From the IMG/VR virus record IMGVR_UViG_3300042503_002074, positions 1 through 26,609 of that record: a stretch of 26,609 nucleotides of DNA. One strand, 5' to 3'. The stretch is from a virus. Shown piece after piece: positions 8,005 through 15,335 of the stretch; position 1 is the first letter of the stretch; each line of letters opens with the position of its first letter. The position numbers and the translations under genes were made by a program. The notes under the pieces are model-generated. The model made no database searches. It worked only from the letters and a program-made list of their open reading frames with translations, and was not told the origin of the DNA.

Positions 8005-10161
8005 CTATGCAGTTGGGTCTGCTAGTTCTACACCGTCCCTACCCACCGCTGCGCCGTACTCTCCCCGTGTCGCCTCGACAAACCAGGAGGGTCCGATGTA
8101 GAGATCGCCGTCGGCATCCTTGATCTCCGAAGCGAAACCGCCCACCGGGTGGTACTCCTGGGGGGCATCGGTGCGCTGGATGGTGCGAGCGATGGAGTTG
8201 GCCATCAGTAGGGCCGAGTAACGGTCCTTGCGCTGCTTGCCCACCTTGGAGCCTGGCAGTTTGGCACCGGGCACATCCCACCGGTCCCTGCCGCCCGAAG
8301 TGGCGGTGTGGACGATGCTCGCCAGTTCGTCCTTCAGTTCCTCGATGTCCACGACCGCATCTTCCAGCGTGTCGTATAGCGAGATCTCATCCCCGTCCTC
8401 CAGCACGATACGGCCCGCCGCCTTGTCTTCCTCGTAGGCGAGGCCCAGCGCAGCGGTGTCGAAGGCGGGGAGCAGCAAGACCTTGTCTTCCAGGTCCTTG
8501 CGGAGACCGTGGTTGGCATCGACGATCCATTTGCCGTCGGCGAAATTGATCATGCGGATGATGTGCAGGCCCGGTTTGTTGTCGCTGTCCTTGTGCTTTT
8601 TGGGGTCGGGATCGATTTCCCGCCAGAGGGGCATCTCCCCCTCCTTCAGCTTCTCCAGATCGTGCAGCGATTCCTCGACCGTCACGCCACCACCCTGCGA
8701 GTCAATCCCCAAAACTTCCACGTTCGGGAAGGCAAGCATCAGCTCGCGCAGTTTCCGGGCGCAGAAGGCGTAGAAGTTCTGTTCTTTCACCACCCCGCGC
8801 TTGAGGCGCTCCTTGTGACTCTTCCGGTTGGTCGTCCAACAATGGACAAGGCGTCGGTGATCGGGATAGAGTGCAAGGACGACGACGGAGAAATGGTCTC
8901 TTTCTGAGGCCGGGTCGACTGCGATCACATGGGGGACATCATCACCCATCAAGGAAGCGGAGAACTCGATGGTCTCCTCGTTGAGGACGATCGGGCTGTC
9001 CGGACGCCCCACCACACACGACTCGATCAGGCTGCGCTTGAAGAATCCCTCGGAGTCGGTGGCGAATGAGGCCCCGAACTCGATCATGTAGTTGCTCTTG
9101 GAGAGGGTGGCCCGGGCGGAAGAGATCTGCTTCTCGTCCATGAAGCCCCTGGGCAGCATGTCCACGGGGATGCGGATGATCGAGAAGTCCCTCCAGTCGA
9201 AGCCTTCGGGCACGGGGCCGTCGAAGATCTCCTCCAGCTTCTTCTTGTCGCCGCAGCTTTCGATGAACGCCTTGTAGGTCTTCCAGGTCTTGTAGAAGTG
9301 GTTGAACGAGTAGTAGGCGGTCCCGGAGATGATGTTCTGGTTGGAACGCATCACCCGGGCCTCGGCCCGATTGTCCTCGTCGGTCCACTGTCCCAGTTTC
9401 TTCAACAGTTGAACCCTGGCCTGATGCCGCACACCGGAGGCCGGATCGGCACTCACCGACGCAAAACCACGGACCACATTCTGGTAAATGTCCTCGGGGA
9501 CTGACGCAAACTCGTCCACCACAATGTAATTCGCACGCTGACCGCGAATTTTCTCGCCGTTGCCCAACGGGATAGCGATACCAACCGAATCGCCGATGAT
9601 CATCTCGCAGCGGTCGACATCCCGTCTCGGCCCCTGCTCACGACCCGCCCGCCCCTTGCCGGTACCGCACAGGTCCCTCAGGATTGCCCCGTCCGCCCAG
9701 ACTTTCTCCATGTACTCGAAGATCACCTTCGACTGCCGGAACGATGCGCCGATGACGGCCACCTTCGATCCCTGCGTGAAGACCAGGCGCAGCATCGAGT
9801 ACAAAGCCAGGATGAAGGACTTTCCAAGTCCACGCGAGCCAATAAGCATGGGAAACGGTCGCGTCCAAAGCTCCCGCAGAATCACATGCTGGAAGGGCAT
9901 GATGTCGATGCCCATCAGCAACTTGCAGGTGAACGGGAAATAGTTCGGGTCCCGCATGATCCGGATCAGGTCTTCCGGCTGGATCTCCCGGTGCCCGATA
10001 CTGCGCAGCGGGTGCGCAGCGTCGACAGGAAGAGAGATCAGGCCCTCCAACTGGTCCACCGGGGTAGTGGGGGTGACATGCGCGATGTCACTCTCGGACA
10101 GGAGCCAGGCGTGCTCAATCAGCCTCTTGATCCGGTCCTGTTCCTTGGGGTGACTTGGCAT
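8005..10161 (-). CDS. terL: Terminase large subunit (ATPase-nuclease)
   Basis: 718 residues from ATG at 10161 (MPSHPKEQDRIKRL), chosen because GGAG lies 8 bases upstream; a further in-frame ATG at 10194 has a poor site. Walker A is GSRGLGKS (about 108-115) and Walker B IVVDEFA (about 213-219). The RNase H-like nuclease domain shows acids in IAVDPASERDH (about 414-424), LGIDSQGGG (about 485-493) and a likely third in GGRDRWD (about 623-629). This is the packaging motor that cuts concatemers and pumps DNA through the portal encoded next. The start overlaps the nuclease gene by 47 bp, suggesting coupled translation. Confidence 0.95.
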   Translation of the reverse strand: MPSHPKEQDRIKRLIEHAWLLSESDIAHVTPTTPVDQLEGLISLPVDAAHPLRSIGHREIQPEDLIRIMRDPNYFPFTCKLLMGIDIMPFQHVILRELWTRPFPMLIGSRGLGKSFILALYSMLRLVFTQGSKVAVIGASFRQSKVIFEYMEKVWADGAILRDLCGTGKGRAGREQGPRRDVDRCEMIIGDSVGIAIPLGNGEKIRGQRANYIVVDEFASVPEDIYQNVVRGFASVSADPASGVRHQARVQLLKKLGQWTDEDNRAEARVMRSNQNIISGTAYYSFNHFYKTWKTYKAFIESCGDKKKLEEIFDGPVPEGFDWRDFSIIRIPVDMLPRGFMDEKQISSARATLSKSNYMIEFGASFATDSEGFFKRSLIESCVVGRPDSPIVLNEETIEFSASLMGDDVPHVIAVDPASERDHFSVVVLALYPDHRRLVHCWTTNRKSHKERLKRGVVKEQNFYAFCARKLRELMLAFPNVEVLGIDSQGGGVTVEESLHDLEKLKEGEMPLWREIDPDPKKHKDSDNKPGLHIIRMINFADGKWIVDANHGLRKDLEDKVLLLPAFDTAALGLAYEEDKAAGRIVLEDGDEISLYDTLEDAVVDIEELKDELASIVHTATSGGRDRWDVPGAKLPGSKVGKQRKDRYSALLMANSIARTIQRTDAPQEYHPVGGFASEIKDADGDLYIGPSWFVEATRGEYGAAVGRDGVELADPTA
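8026..8035 (-). promoter_or_regulatory. Candidate late promoter box before the portal gene (CGGTGTAGAA)
   Basis: CGGTGTAGAA on the minus strand, inside the last codons of the terminase gene and 36 bases before the portal start. One of four CGGTGTA-type boxes found before minus-strand genes. Confidence 0.35.
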
Positions 10162-10615
10162 CGAGTACTCTCCGGAAGATATGGTGGGCGACATCCATCC
10201 CGTGGCGTCCGGCGAGGATGATCTTCACGGGGTAGTTGATTTGGAATTCCATGAGGCGGCGCAGGATGAAGGGGCCGCGGACGCGGACGAAGGGGATCTT
10301 CGACTTGGGCAGGCCGGAGCCGTAGGGGAACCGCATGATGTCGTCGAGCGTGAACTCCAGCACGATGAAGGCGAACTCATACTCCCGCATCCGCTCCAGT
10401 TCCCGCACGAACCGGTCCTGCGTGATGTTGGCGGCGAACTCGGCGACCGATCCCTTGCGCTCAATCGTGAGGATATTCTCATACCCCCTCAGCGTGTAGT
10501 CGCCCGTCTTCAGCGTGCCGATGTCCATCCCGGCGCACGACTTGCCAGCCCCGAAGGTCCAGCCGTCCTGCTCCCGCGTGTCCTTGATAACTGTAAAACG
10601 CTCGTCTTTTTTCAT
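10115..10615 (-). CDS. ERCC4/XPF-type nuclease
   Basis: 166 residues. The N-terminal domain shows the ERCC4 nuclease pattern: IKDTREQDGW (residues 9-18), GDYTLRGYEN (38-47) and ILTIERKGSVAEF (48-60). The canonical signature is GDx(n)ERKx3D; here the acid after ERK appears as AEF, one position late and Glu instead of Asp, so activity needs checking. The family cleaves branched or structured DNA. Position between the candidate small terminase and the large terminase suggests a role in resolving replicated concatemers or in making packaging ends; that is inference. It overlaps the terminase gene by 47 bp. Confidence 0.82.
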   Translation of the reverse strand: MKKDERFTVIKDTREQDGWTFGAGKSCAGMDIGTLKTGDYTLRGYENILTIERKGSVAEFAANITQDRFVRELERMREYEFAFIVLEFTLDDIMRFPYGSGLPKSKIPFVRVRGPFILRRLMEFQINYPVKIILAGRHGMDVAHHIFRRVLDAKSPQGTGPDQEAD

Positions 10616-10636
10616 AGTTCCACCAGCCTTCTATGG

Positions 10637-10648
10637 GTAATACACCCG
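10637..10648 (-). promoter_or_regulatory. Candidate late promoter box before the nuclease gene (GGGTGTATTA)
   Basis: Minus strand CGGGTGTATTACCC lies in the 33-bp gap before the nuclease start; GGGT and ACCC also form a small inverted repeat. It shares the GGTGTA core with boxes at 2838, 5889 and 8026. Confidence 0.35.
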
Positions 10649-11488
10649 TTAGTCGTCGCTCAGAATCGTCTCGGCGTTGAGTACCGGAAGATCCTCTGCC
10701 CCATCCTCGAAGGTGTGTGCGGAACCCAGTCGCTTGTTCTCCCTGTCTGCTGCGTTGCGCAGCAGCTCCATGTGCCGTCCAGCGAACTCCCTTTCGTCTT
10801 CATTTTGGAGCCGTTTAATCGTTCCCAAGAACGTCTCCCGTGAGGACTCCACGCGTGACACACGCTGATCCCTGGTCGCTTTGAGATCCTTGAGCAGCGC
10901 CTGGTGCTTCTCTTCGAGCTTGATGAACTCGGTCGAGCGGGCGGCTTCGGCGGACTTGCAGGCCTGGATCTGCGTCTCGATGCCCATGACATAGTCGCGG
11001 TCGGACTCGTCCATCATGGCGGGGTCATCGTAGCGGCGCAGGAAGTTGTCGCGCAGCTTGGACAGTCTCGCGATATCCTGGTTGGCATTCTTCTTCGCCT
11101 TGCTGTTGCGGTGCATCATGATCTCCAGCTTGATGACCAGGAAGATCTGGGTCTCCTCGGTCACGAGGACGTCCTCGCGGAACTGGGTCATGTACTGGGC
11201 GTACTTCTCCTCGAAGTAGAGCAGTTCATCCTCGTCGAGTTCGTCCTTGAGCTGCTTCCAGGCCATGGTCTGGCGCAGCTTGTGGCGGGCCTCCAGCAGG
11301 CTTTGCTGGGTTTCCGTCTCGGGGCGGATGGCGGCGTCGACAGGTAGAAGGCTATGTTCGGTCAGGTAGTTCAGGACCTGCTTCTCGGAACGGTTCAGGC
11401 GTTCGGCGATCTGGATGGCGTTCATCTTGGTGGAGTTGGCGCGGATGAAGCCCTTCTCGGCGTTGGATAGCTGGCCTTTCTTGATCAC
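10649..11488 (-). CDS. HTH plus coiled-coil protein, candidate small terminase
   Basis: 279 residues from GTG at 11488, which overlaps the upstream TGA by four bases (GTGA) and has GGGAG 8 bases upstream; a longer frame to 11554 is less likely. Residues 11-43 (EKGFIRANSTKMNAIQIAER then LNRSEKQVLNYL) read as a helix-turn-helix, the usual DNA-recognition part of small terminases. The rest is charged helix (LKDELDEDELLYFEEKYAQY; RVESSRETFLGTIKRL) suitable for oligomerisation. Order (this gene, nuclease, large terminase) supports packaging-site recognition. The protein is longer than many small terminases, so a different DNA-binding virion role remains possible. Confidence 0.6.
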   Translation of the reverse strand: MIKKGQLSNAEKGFIRANSTKMNAIQIAERLNRSEKQVLNYLTEHSLLPVDAAIRPETETQQSLLEARHKLRQTMAWKQLKDELDEDELLYFEEKYAQYMTQFREDVLVTEETQIFLVIKLEIMMHRNSKAKKNANQDIARLSKLRDNFLRRYDDPAMMDESDRDYVMGIETQIQACKSAEAARSTEFIKLEEKHQALLKDLKATRDQRVSRVESSRETFLGTIKRLQNEDEREFAGRHMELLRNAADRENKRLGSAHTFEDGAEDLPVLNAETILSDD

Positions 11489-12045
11489 GACAGGATCTCC
11501 CGGATGCACTTCAGAACCATTTCCCTCTTGGCTTTGGGGACGGATTCGCCGCACTTCATGCGGAGGTAGGCCGACCGGATCTCGGCGGGGAGGAACATGT
11601 CGATCTTGGCGATGATCTCGTCCTTGTTCAGCGACTCGGTGAGGTCCTCGCAGATGGCATCGACATCGTCGCGGTCACCGAGATCGACGGGGCGCATCAA
11701 ACTCTGCTTCGCGGAGTTGCGCTTCTTCCAGGCGATGAACTTGGCGCAGTGGTTACCGTCCTCATGACGGCCACCGGCCGAGCACAGCTGGCACGGCGGG
11801 TCGTTCCGGTGGAATCGGTCCCGCTTGAAATTGATCAGCCGGTTTTTGATGTGTGTGTAGAGGAAGTTGGCGAGCGGGCGAGAGCTGTCGTAGCGGACCA
11901 CGGCTTCCATGGCGAAGATGAAAGCCTCTTGGCGGATGTCGTCGGAGTCGAAATATCCGAAGGAGAAGGATTTGGCTAAGACGTCGCAGGCTTTGTTGAC
12001 AGCTTCAAGGAACTCTTCTTCGTTAATACCTTCAGGCAGGGCCAC
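11485..12045 (-). CDS. Sigma-70-like phage transcription factor with Cys/His insert
   Basis: 186 residues from GTG at 12045, preceded by GAGGAG with 7 bases spacing; in-frame ATG codons at 12072 and 12069 have worse spacing. Residues 32-78 (DSDDIRQEAFIFAMEAVVRYDSS then LANFLYTHIKNRLINFKRD) match sigma region 2, including the core-binding helix and the -10 recognition helix, as in T4 gp55-type late sigma factors. An insert CQLCSAGGRHEDGNHC (85-100) could bind zinc. The end (FLPAEIRSAYLRMKCGESVP, AKREMVLKCIREIL) resembles region 4. It probably redirects host RNA polymerase to late promoters of this arm. It overlaps the next gene by four bases. Confidence 0.78.
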   Translation of the reverse strand: MALPEGINEEEFLEAVNKACDVLAKSFSFGYFDSDDIRQEAFIFAMEAVVRYDSSRPLANFLYTHIKNRLINFKRDRFHRNDPPCQLCSAGGRHEDGNHCAKFIAWKKRNSAKQSLMRPVDLGDRDDVDAICEDLTESLNKDEIIAKIDMFLPAEIRSAYLRMKCGESVPKAKREMVLKCIREILS

Positions 12046-12223
12046 GAGGCGACTCCTCGGTGGACTCATCATCTTCCTGCAAAAGCTTGGCGACGACGTG
12101 AGAAGGTGGGTCAGGCAACTTCAGTTCAGCCTTGACGGTCTCGGCTAGCTCTTCGCCTGGCCTGCTCTTGACTGTCGACGCTATATCCTGCGGAGCAGGT
12201 TCTTTAAAGTGATCGTTGTTCAT
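12032..12223 (-). CDS. Small acidic protein at the head of the leftward arm
   Basis: 63 residues (MNNDHFKEPAPQDIAS ... EESPRGPA), Glu/Pro-rich, probably disordered at both ends with one helix (GEELAETVKAELKL). First frame of the leftward operon; it overlaps the sigma-like gene by 14 bp, which argues that it is translated. The ribosome site is poor, so the start is uncertain. Not recognised. Confidence 0.5.
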   Translation of the reverse strand: MNNDHFKEPAPQDIASTVKSRPGEELAETVKAELKLPDPPSHVVAKLLQEDDESTEESPRGPA

Positions 12224-12288
12224 TGCAAAACTCGTAAAATGTTATGAACAGTCGTCTACAAAGTAGTAACCAATAAGGACATACCCCC
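12224..12288. promoter_or_regulatory. Divergent promoter region
   Basis: The 65-bp AT-rich gap between the leftward and rightward arms. It contains TTGCAA, TAAAATGTTATGAAC and TACAAAGTAGTAAC, from which -10-like hexamers can be drawn on both strands, but no pair with a convincing spacing. It lacks both the GGTGTA box and the 29-bp right-arm element. Confidence 0.45.
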
Positions 12289-12528
12289 ATGATCCAATGG
12301 ACCGAGCGCATGTACCAGTTCCTTCGGAACAACTTTCAGAGGATGGAAGACAAAGATATCGCGGCGTTCTTGACGAAGGTATACGGAGTCAAGTTCAACG
12401 TGCGGATGATTGAGCACGCCAGGGCGAGGCTGGGTCTGATCAAGTACCGCTTGCGCGAGGAGCAGGTGAAGCCTGTGCCGAGTGAGATAGTTGAGGCGTG
12501 GGAGAAAGCAAAGGAAGAGGGCGACTAG
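12289..12528 (+). CDS. Small helix-turn-helix DNA-binding protein
   Basis: 79 residues. WTERMYQFLRNNFQRMEDKD then IAAFLTKVYGVKFNVRMI and EHARARLGLIKYR follow the W-T-x-FL ... IA ... FG/GV ... T/V-x-x-I-x-x-R-x-x-LGL pattern of SANT/homeodomain-like helix-turn-helix proteins common in phages, with a basic recognition helix near 50-62. First gene of the rightward arm and next to two palindromes at 12601-12644, so an early regulator is plausible. Target and sign of regulation cannot be read from the sequence. Confidence 0.65.
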   Translation: MIQWTERMYQFLRNNFQRMEDKDIAAFLTKVYGVKFNVRMIEHARARLGLIKYRLREEQVKPVPSEIVEAWEKAKEEGD

Positions 12529-12600
12529 GGTGGCGCGGGTGAGACATTAGGGGTTTGGGGGCTTGTCGCGTATAGACCCCCCGCGCCCGGGCACCCCTCG

Positions 12601-12616
12601 GATATATCGATATATC
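12601..12616. promoter_or_regulatory. Perfect 16-bp palindrome
   Basis: GATATATCGATATATC, which is also two tandem copies of GATATATC. Centre lies 29 bp from the centre of the next palindrome. Candidate protein-binding site. Confidence 0.5.
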
Positions 12617-12630
12617 AAAAGATAAAAACC

Positions 12631-12644
12631 CTATCTCGAGATAG
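12631..12644. promoter_or_regulatory. Perfect 14-bp palindrome
   Basis: CTATCTCGAGATAG, 14 bp after the first palindrome and different in sequence. The pair may be two operators or part of an origin-like site. Confidence 0.5.
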
Positions 12645-12726
12645 CAGGATTTTCGCCCCCACCGCTCCACCACCGGGAAGGAGCGAACCACCCCCAAACA
12701 GGGGGGGCACCTGAGATATTTTCAGA

Positions 12727-12755
12727 TTGACATTTCCAACCGGAAAGCCGATAAA
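12727..12755 (+). promoter_or_regulatory. Sigma70-type promoter
   Basis: TTGACA (12727-12732), 17-bp spacer, GATAAA (12750-12755), 56 bp before the start of the 463-residue gene. It is the best host-type promoter in the window and contrasts with the motif-driven genes to its right. Confidence 0.65.
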
Positions 12756-12811
12756 TACATCACCGGCCCCGAGGTGGGCGCCGGAGATTGTAGCCCTTGG
12801 AGTTTCGACCG

Positions 12812-14203
12812 ATGCGACAGACCGAGCTTTTTACCAGCTTCCGCACCACTTCCGCCCCCATGCCCCAAATAGCGGCGAGGGTAGCCCAAGGCGAGCTGTT
12901 CCCGGAGTTTGCCGGATCCTATGCCCGGAGCATTCCCCGCACCGAGGCCGCAACCGTGGCCGCCGCCATCGTGACCGCCGCCCAACTGCCCCCACCAGCT
13001 GACCCCACCCCCAAGGTGAGAGCGGAGCGGAGGGGGAAGACAGAGAAGATGGCCCGCAAGGTGGCCCGCATGGCCAAGCAGGCCGCACGCCGGGAGAATC
13101 TGCGCCGCAAGGCGATCAACCGGCGAGAAGAGGCGGAGGTGAGGCGAGCGGCTGACCCGTGGGCACACCTGCCCGCCCACCCCATCGACCGGAACAAGGA
13201 CCCGGAGAGGGTAGCCGTCAACGCCTACCGAGAAGCCTATCGGCTTGCCAAGGAGGCCAGCACCGCCCCCACCCCGGAGCATGCCGCCCGACTGATCGAG
13301 CAGGCCCGAGCACACTTCGCCATCGTGGTGGAGGTCACCATACCCGAGACCCGGTTTTCCGCCCGTACTGGTTCACTTGTCCGGCGTGCCTTGGGCATCT
13401 CAAATCCTAGCGCAAACTTGCTCAAATATAGCACCGGCAAGACAGCGGCCGAGCATTTTAGCGCACCCCGGGAGGAAAGGGACCTAGGCCGAGGGGTTTA
13501 CATCGCCGCCCACGCCCGTGGGAATCGTCAGGATGGCGACGCCTACGCCGCAGCGGAGGCCGCATCCGGCCGGGCATGGGTCAAGATGTTGGAGTACATC
13601 AACAACGGCGAGGAGCTGCCCCACTGTCGGCAGGTGGTGGAGAATCCGGAATGCCGGGATCGTAACATGGCCGCATTTATGGCCGGACTCGCCGCCCGCA
13701 TCTACCGGGAGGAAGTGTACGGCCGACACCGCGCAAACTGCCGCCGATACAAGAGCGGCAAACCCGTGGCCTTGGGCGAACACGACCCCGTCGATTACAG
13801 GCAGGATATCGGCAAATACACGGCCGAAAGCGACACCCGCCTTAAGCTTGTCCGGGAACTGGCCCACGCCATGAGTCTGGAAGAGATGGAGCCTCAGGCC
13901 GACCTTGACCCCCTGCGCCGGGTTTACGGATTCGCTGCCCGGTTTGGCGGTAGCCGCGCAGGCCGACCCCGTAAAGGTGAAACGGTGACCGAGACCCCAT
14001 TTCACGAGATCATGGGCAGCAGCAGGGCGAACGGCTCCCGCATCACCGATGCCATGTTGTGGCGGATCATGGGCCACATCCGGGCCAACCTTGCCGACGA
14101 CATGGATCTAGACATTATCGGCGAACGGCTCGAGCTGGTCCGGATCATGTACCGGTTCTGCACCTTGCTGAACCTGACCTACCGCATCAAGAACAGGGCA
14201 TGA
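12812..14203 (+). CDS. Unrecognised basic protein, 463 residues
   Basis: Start ATG at 12812 (MRQTELFTSF) with GGAG 9 bases upstream; an in-frame TTG at 12797 is less likely. I do not recognise the family. Residues about 70-120 are a strongly basic helix (KVRAERRGKTEKMARKVAR, then QAARRENLRRKAINRREE), a candidate nucleic-acid-binding part. The middle is Ala/Arg-rich and helical with several Tyr and His (RGVYIAAHARGNRQDGDAY; EEVYGRHRANCRRYKSGK). Near 386 a GRPRKGE string resembles an AT-hook. The gene has its own sigma70-type promoter and its own terminator and is an independent transcription unit, much larger than the genes to its right. Confidence 0.8.
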   Translation: MRQTELFTSFRTTSAPMPQIAARVAQGELFPEFAGSYARSIPRTEAATVAAAIVTAAQLPPPADPTPKVRAERRGKTEKMARKVARMAKQAARRENLRRKAINRREEAEVRRAADPWAHLPAHPIDRNKDPERVAVNAYREAYRLAKEASTAPTPEHAARLIEQARAHFAIVVEVTIPETRFSARTGSLVRRALGISNPSANLLKYSTGKTAAEHFSAPREERDLGRGVYIAAHARGNRQDGDAYAAAEAASGRAWVKMLEYINNGEELPHCRQVVENPECRDRNMAAFMAGLAARIYREEVYGRHRANCRRYKSGKPVALGEHDPVDYRQDIGKYTAESDTRLKLVRELAHAMSLEEMEPQADLDPLRRVYGFAARFGGSRAGRPRKGETVTETPFHEIMGSSRANGSRITDAMLWRIMGHIRANLADDMDLDIIGERLELVRIMYRFCTLLNLTYRIKNRA

Positions 14204-14255
14204 CCCCGGAGGGGAAGGGGGGGGACCGCCCCCCCGACAACCTAACCACCACCCA

Positions 14256-14288
14256 GCCCGGGAGGCCGAAAGGCACCCCGGGCTTTTT
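14256..14288 (+). terminator. Rho-independent terminator
   Basis: GCCCGG ... CCGGGC with an inner GCC-GAAA-GGC stem-loop, then TTTTT (14284-14288). It closes the 463-residue gene. A separate G8/C7 hairpin (14217-14236) precedes it. First of five terminators here with a GAAA loop. Confidence 0.85.
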
Positions 14289-14397
14289 CGTTGCCCAGGC
14301 ATCCGCCCGCCCCTGGCATGGCACCGACCGCCACCCACCACCAGGGCGACCCCGCCCCCTGGCATCTGGCCCGCCCCCATCGCCCGCCCCCAACCGT

Positions 14398-14417
14398 ACC
14401 GGGCCAACTGGCCCGGT
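14398..14417 (+). repeat. ACCGGGCCA hairpin of island A
   Basis: 9-bp perfect inverted repeat with a 2-base centre, no T tract behind it. Counterparts at 15763, 19143, 23208 and 25711. Confidence 0.7.
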
Positions 14418-14443
14418 TGACATAATGTGATAGCAAGTGATCG

Positions 14444-14472
14444 TGAGACAATTTGCCCCGGACATGCACCTA
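14444..14472 (+). promoter_or_regulatory. 29-bp element, class II (site 1)
   Basis: Left box TGAGACAAT, right box ACATGCACCTA. GATAGCAA lies 7 bp upstream. TTGACA at 14417-14422 precedes it but without a matching -10 hexamer. Confidence 0.75.
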
Positions 14473-14526
14473 GGAAAGCAAGAGGAACACGGCCAAGCCA
14501 AGCAAACAATTGATAGCAAAAGATAT

Positions 14527-14555
14527 TGAGACAATATTGGCCTAACAGGCACTCT
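14527..14555 (+). promoter_or_regulatory. 29-bp element, class I (site 2)
   Basis: TGAGACAATATTG, 4 bp, AACAGGCACTCT. GATAGCAA lies 7 bp upstream. It precedes the gene at 14618; starts 83 bp after site 1. Confidence 0.85.
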
Positions 14556-14617
14556 GGACGGAGGGGGAAAGCAAGGTGCCAACCCCCACCACAACCAACC
14601 CCCAAGGGGACAGACCG

Positions 14618-15271
14618 ATGTTCAAGACCGAAGAGATCAACGCCACCGCCACCAAGAGCCTCGCCAAGGCTGCGGAGATGATCAAGGCCAACATACAGAC
14701 CGGGCCATGGGTGTGGCCAGTACGGGCCATGATGGCGATCTATGACCGGCAAACCGTGCTGGAACAGAACGCCGAAACCACCAGTGAGGACAACGGGGTG
14801 GGGTTCAACGGTCTGGACGCTGGCATCCTGTCCAGTTTCGCCAAGCAGGTGGCAAGGTGGGATGGCACGCCGGAAAGCCAACGCCGGTTCCCGGTTCCCC
14901 TGTCTGAAAAGCAGCTGGCCATCGCCCGGAAGAAGATGGCCAAGTATGCGGGCCAACTGGCCCGGATCGCCCGGGCCAAGGCGGAGGCCAAGGCCGCGGA
15001 GACCCCTCCCAAGATGGTGGAGGCCCTGCCCGCCCCCAAGGCCACGGAGGGCGGCTACGGGAAAGAGCTGGCCGAGCCGACCGACAATGACCGGGCATTG
15101 AACTGTGTCACCACCATGGACAAGAAGGGCGGTTTCATGTGGTGCCCGGGGTGCAAGGAGTTCAAGGACCTGTCCGAGAGGTCCAGCATGTTCAACCAGC
15201 ATGAGAAGGGCAGGGCTTACCTGTGCTACCCATGCCGGGACCAGATCGTCAAGGAGTCTGGTCTGAGCTGA
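14618..15271 (+). CDS. Phage protein with N-terminal GFNGLDA-type domain and C-terminal zinc ribbon
   Basis: 217 residues from ATG at 14618 (MFKTEEINATATKS), with AGGGGA 8 bases upstream; an in-frame GTG at 14576 is possible. Residues about 50-120 (NGVGFNGLDAGILSSFAKQV ... PLSEKQLAIARKKMAKYAGQ) resemble a small domain I know from several phage proteins, including the N-terminus of some phage helicases: GxGFxxxDA, then a LSxKQ-x-A-x-KxxxKY segment. The C-terminus has MWCPGCKEFKD and YLCYPCRDQI, a CxxC ... CxxC zinc ribbon. Nucleic-acid binding is inferred. First gene driven by the right-arm element. Confidence 0.75.
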   Translation: MFKTEEINATATKSLAKAAEMIKANIQTGPWVWPVRAMMAIYDRQTVLEQNAETTSEDNGVGFNGLDAGILSSFAKQVARWDGTPESQRRFPVPLSEKQLAIARKKMAKYAGQLARIARAKAEAKAAETPPKMVEALPAPKATEGGYGKELAEPTDNDRALNCVTTMDKKGGFMWCPGCKEFKDLSERSSMFNQHEKGRAYLCYPCRDQIVKESGLS

Positions 15272-15284
15272 CCGGCCCGGTTCG

Positions 15285-15310
15285 CCCGGGGGATCTGTCC
15301 CCCGGGTTTT
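15285..15310 (+). terminator. Terminator-like hairpin between 14618 and 15336 genes
   Basis: CCCGGGGGA / TCCCCCGGG, loop TCTG, then TTTTGTTGTT. The next gene starts 26 bp later with no 29-bp element in between, so the hairpin is either leaky or an mRNA processing/attenuation signal. Confidence 0.7.
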
Positions 15311-15335
15311 GTTGTTCACTCAAAGGAGGTTTGTC

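Larger units (their letters stand above)
12529..12811. other. Non-coding control-like region
   Basis: 283 bp with no convincing gene. In order: G- and C-runs that can pair (12556-12590), two perfect palindromes (12601-12616, 12631-12644), a GCTCC/GGAGC inverted repeat (12664-12683), a C5/G7 hairpin (12691-12707) and a sigma70-type promoter (12727-12755). The AT-rich palindromic core stands out from the GC-rich surroundings. Operator region or replication/partition site are both possible. Confidence 0.5.
14256..14555 (+). repeat. Regulatory island A
   Basis: Non-coding stretch 14204-14617. Order: terminator, C-rich segment, palindromic hairpin (ACCGGGCCA / TGGCCCGGT, 14398-14417), GATAGCAA, class II site, GATAGCAA, class I site. 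The same order recurs in islands B to E. The first class II copy seen in B and C is not recognisable here. Confidence 0.7.

Noticed and set aside
12539-12549. GTGAGACATTA as a further copy of the element
   Set aside because: The left box is imperfect and no right box follows at the proper distance.
14108-15319. 403-codon open frame on the minus strand
   Set aside because: It lies over three well-supported plus-strand features (gene end, terminator, zinc-ribbon gene), crosses two terminators and elements, and has shadow-type Gly/Leu/Pro/Arg-rich composition.
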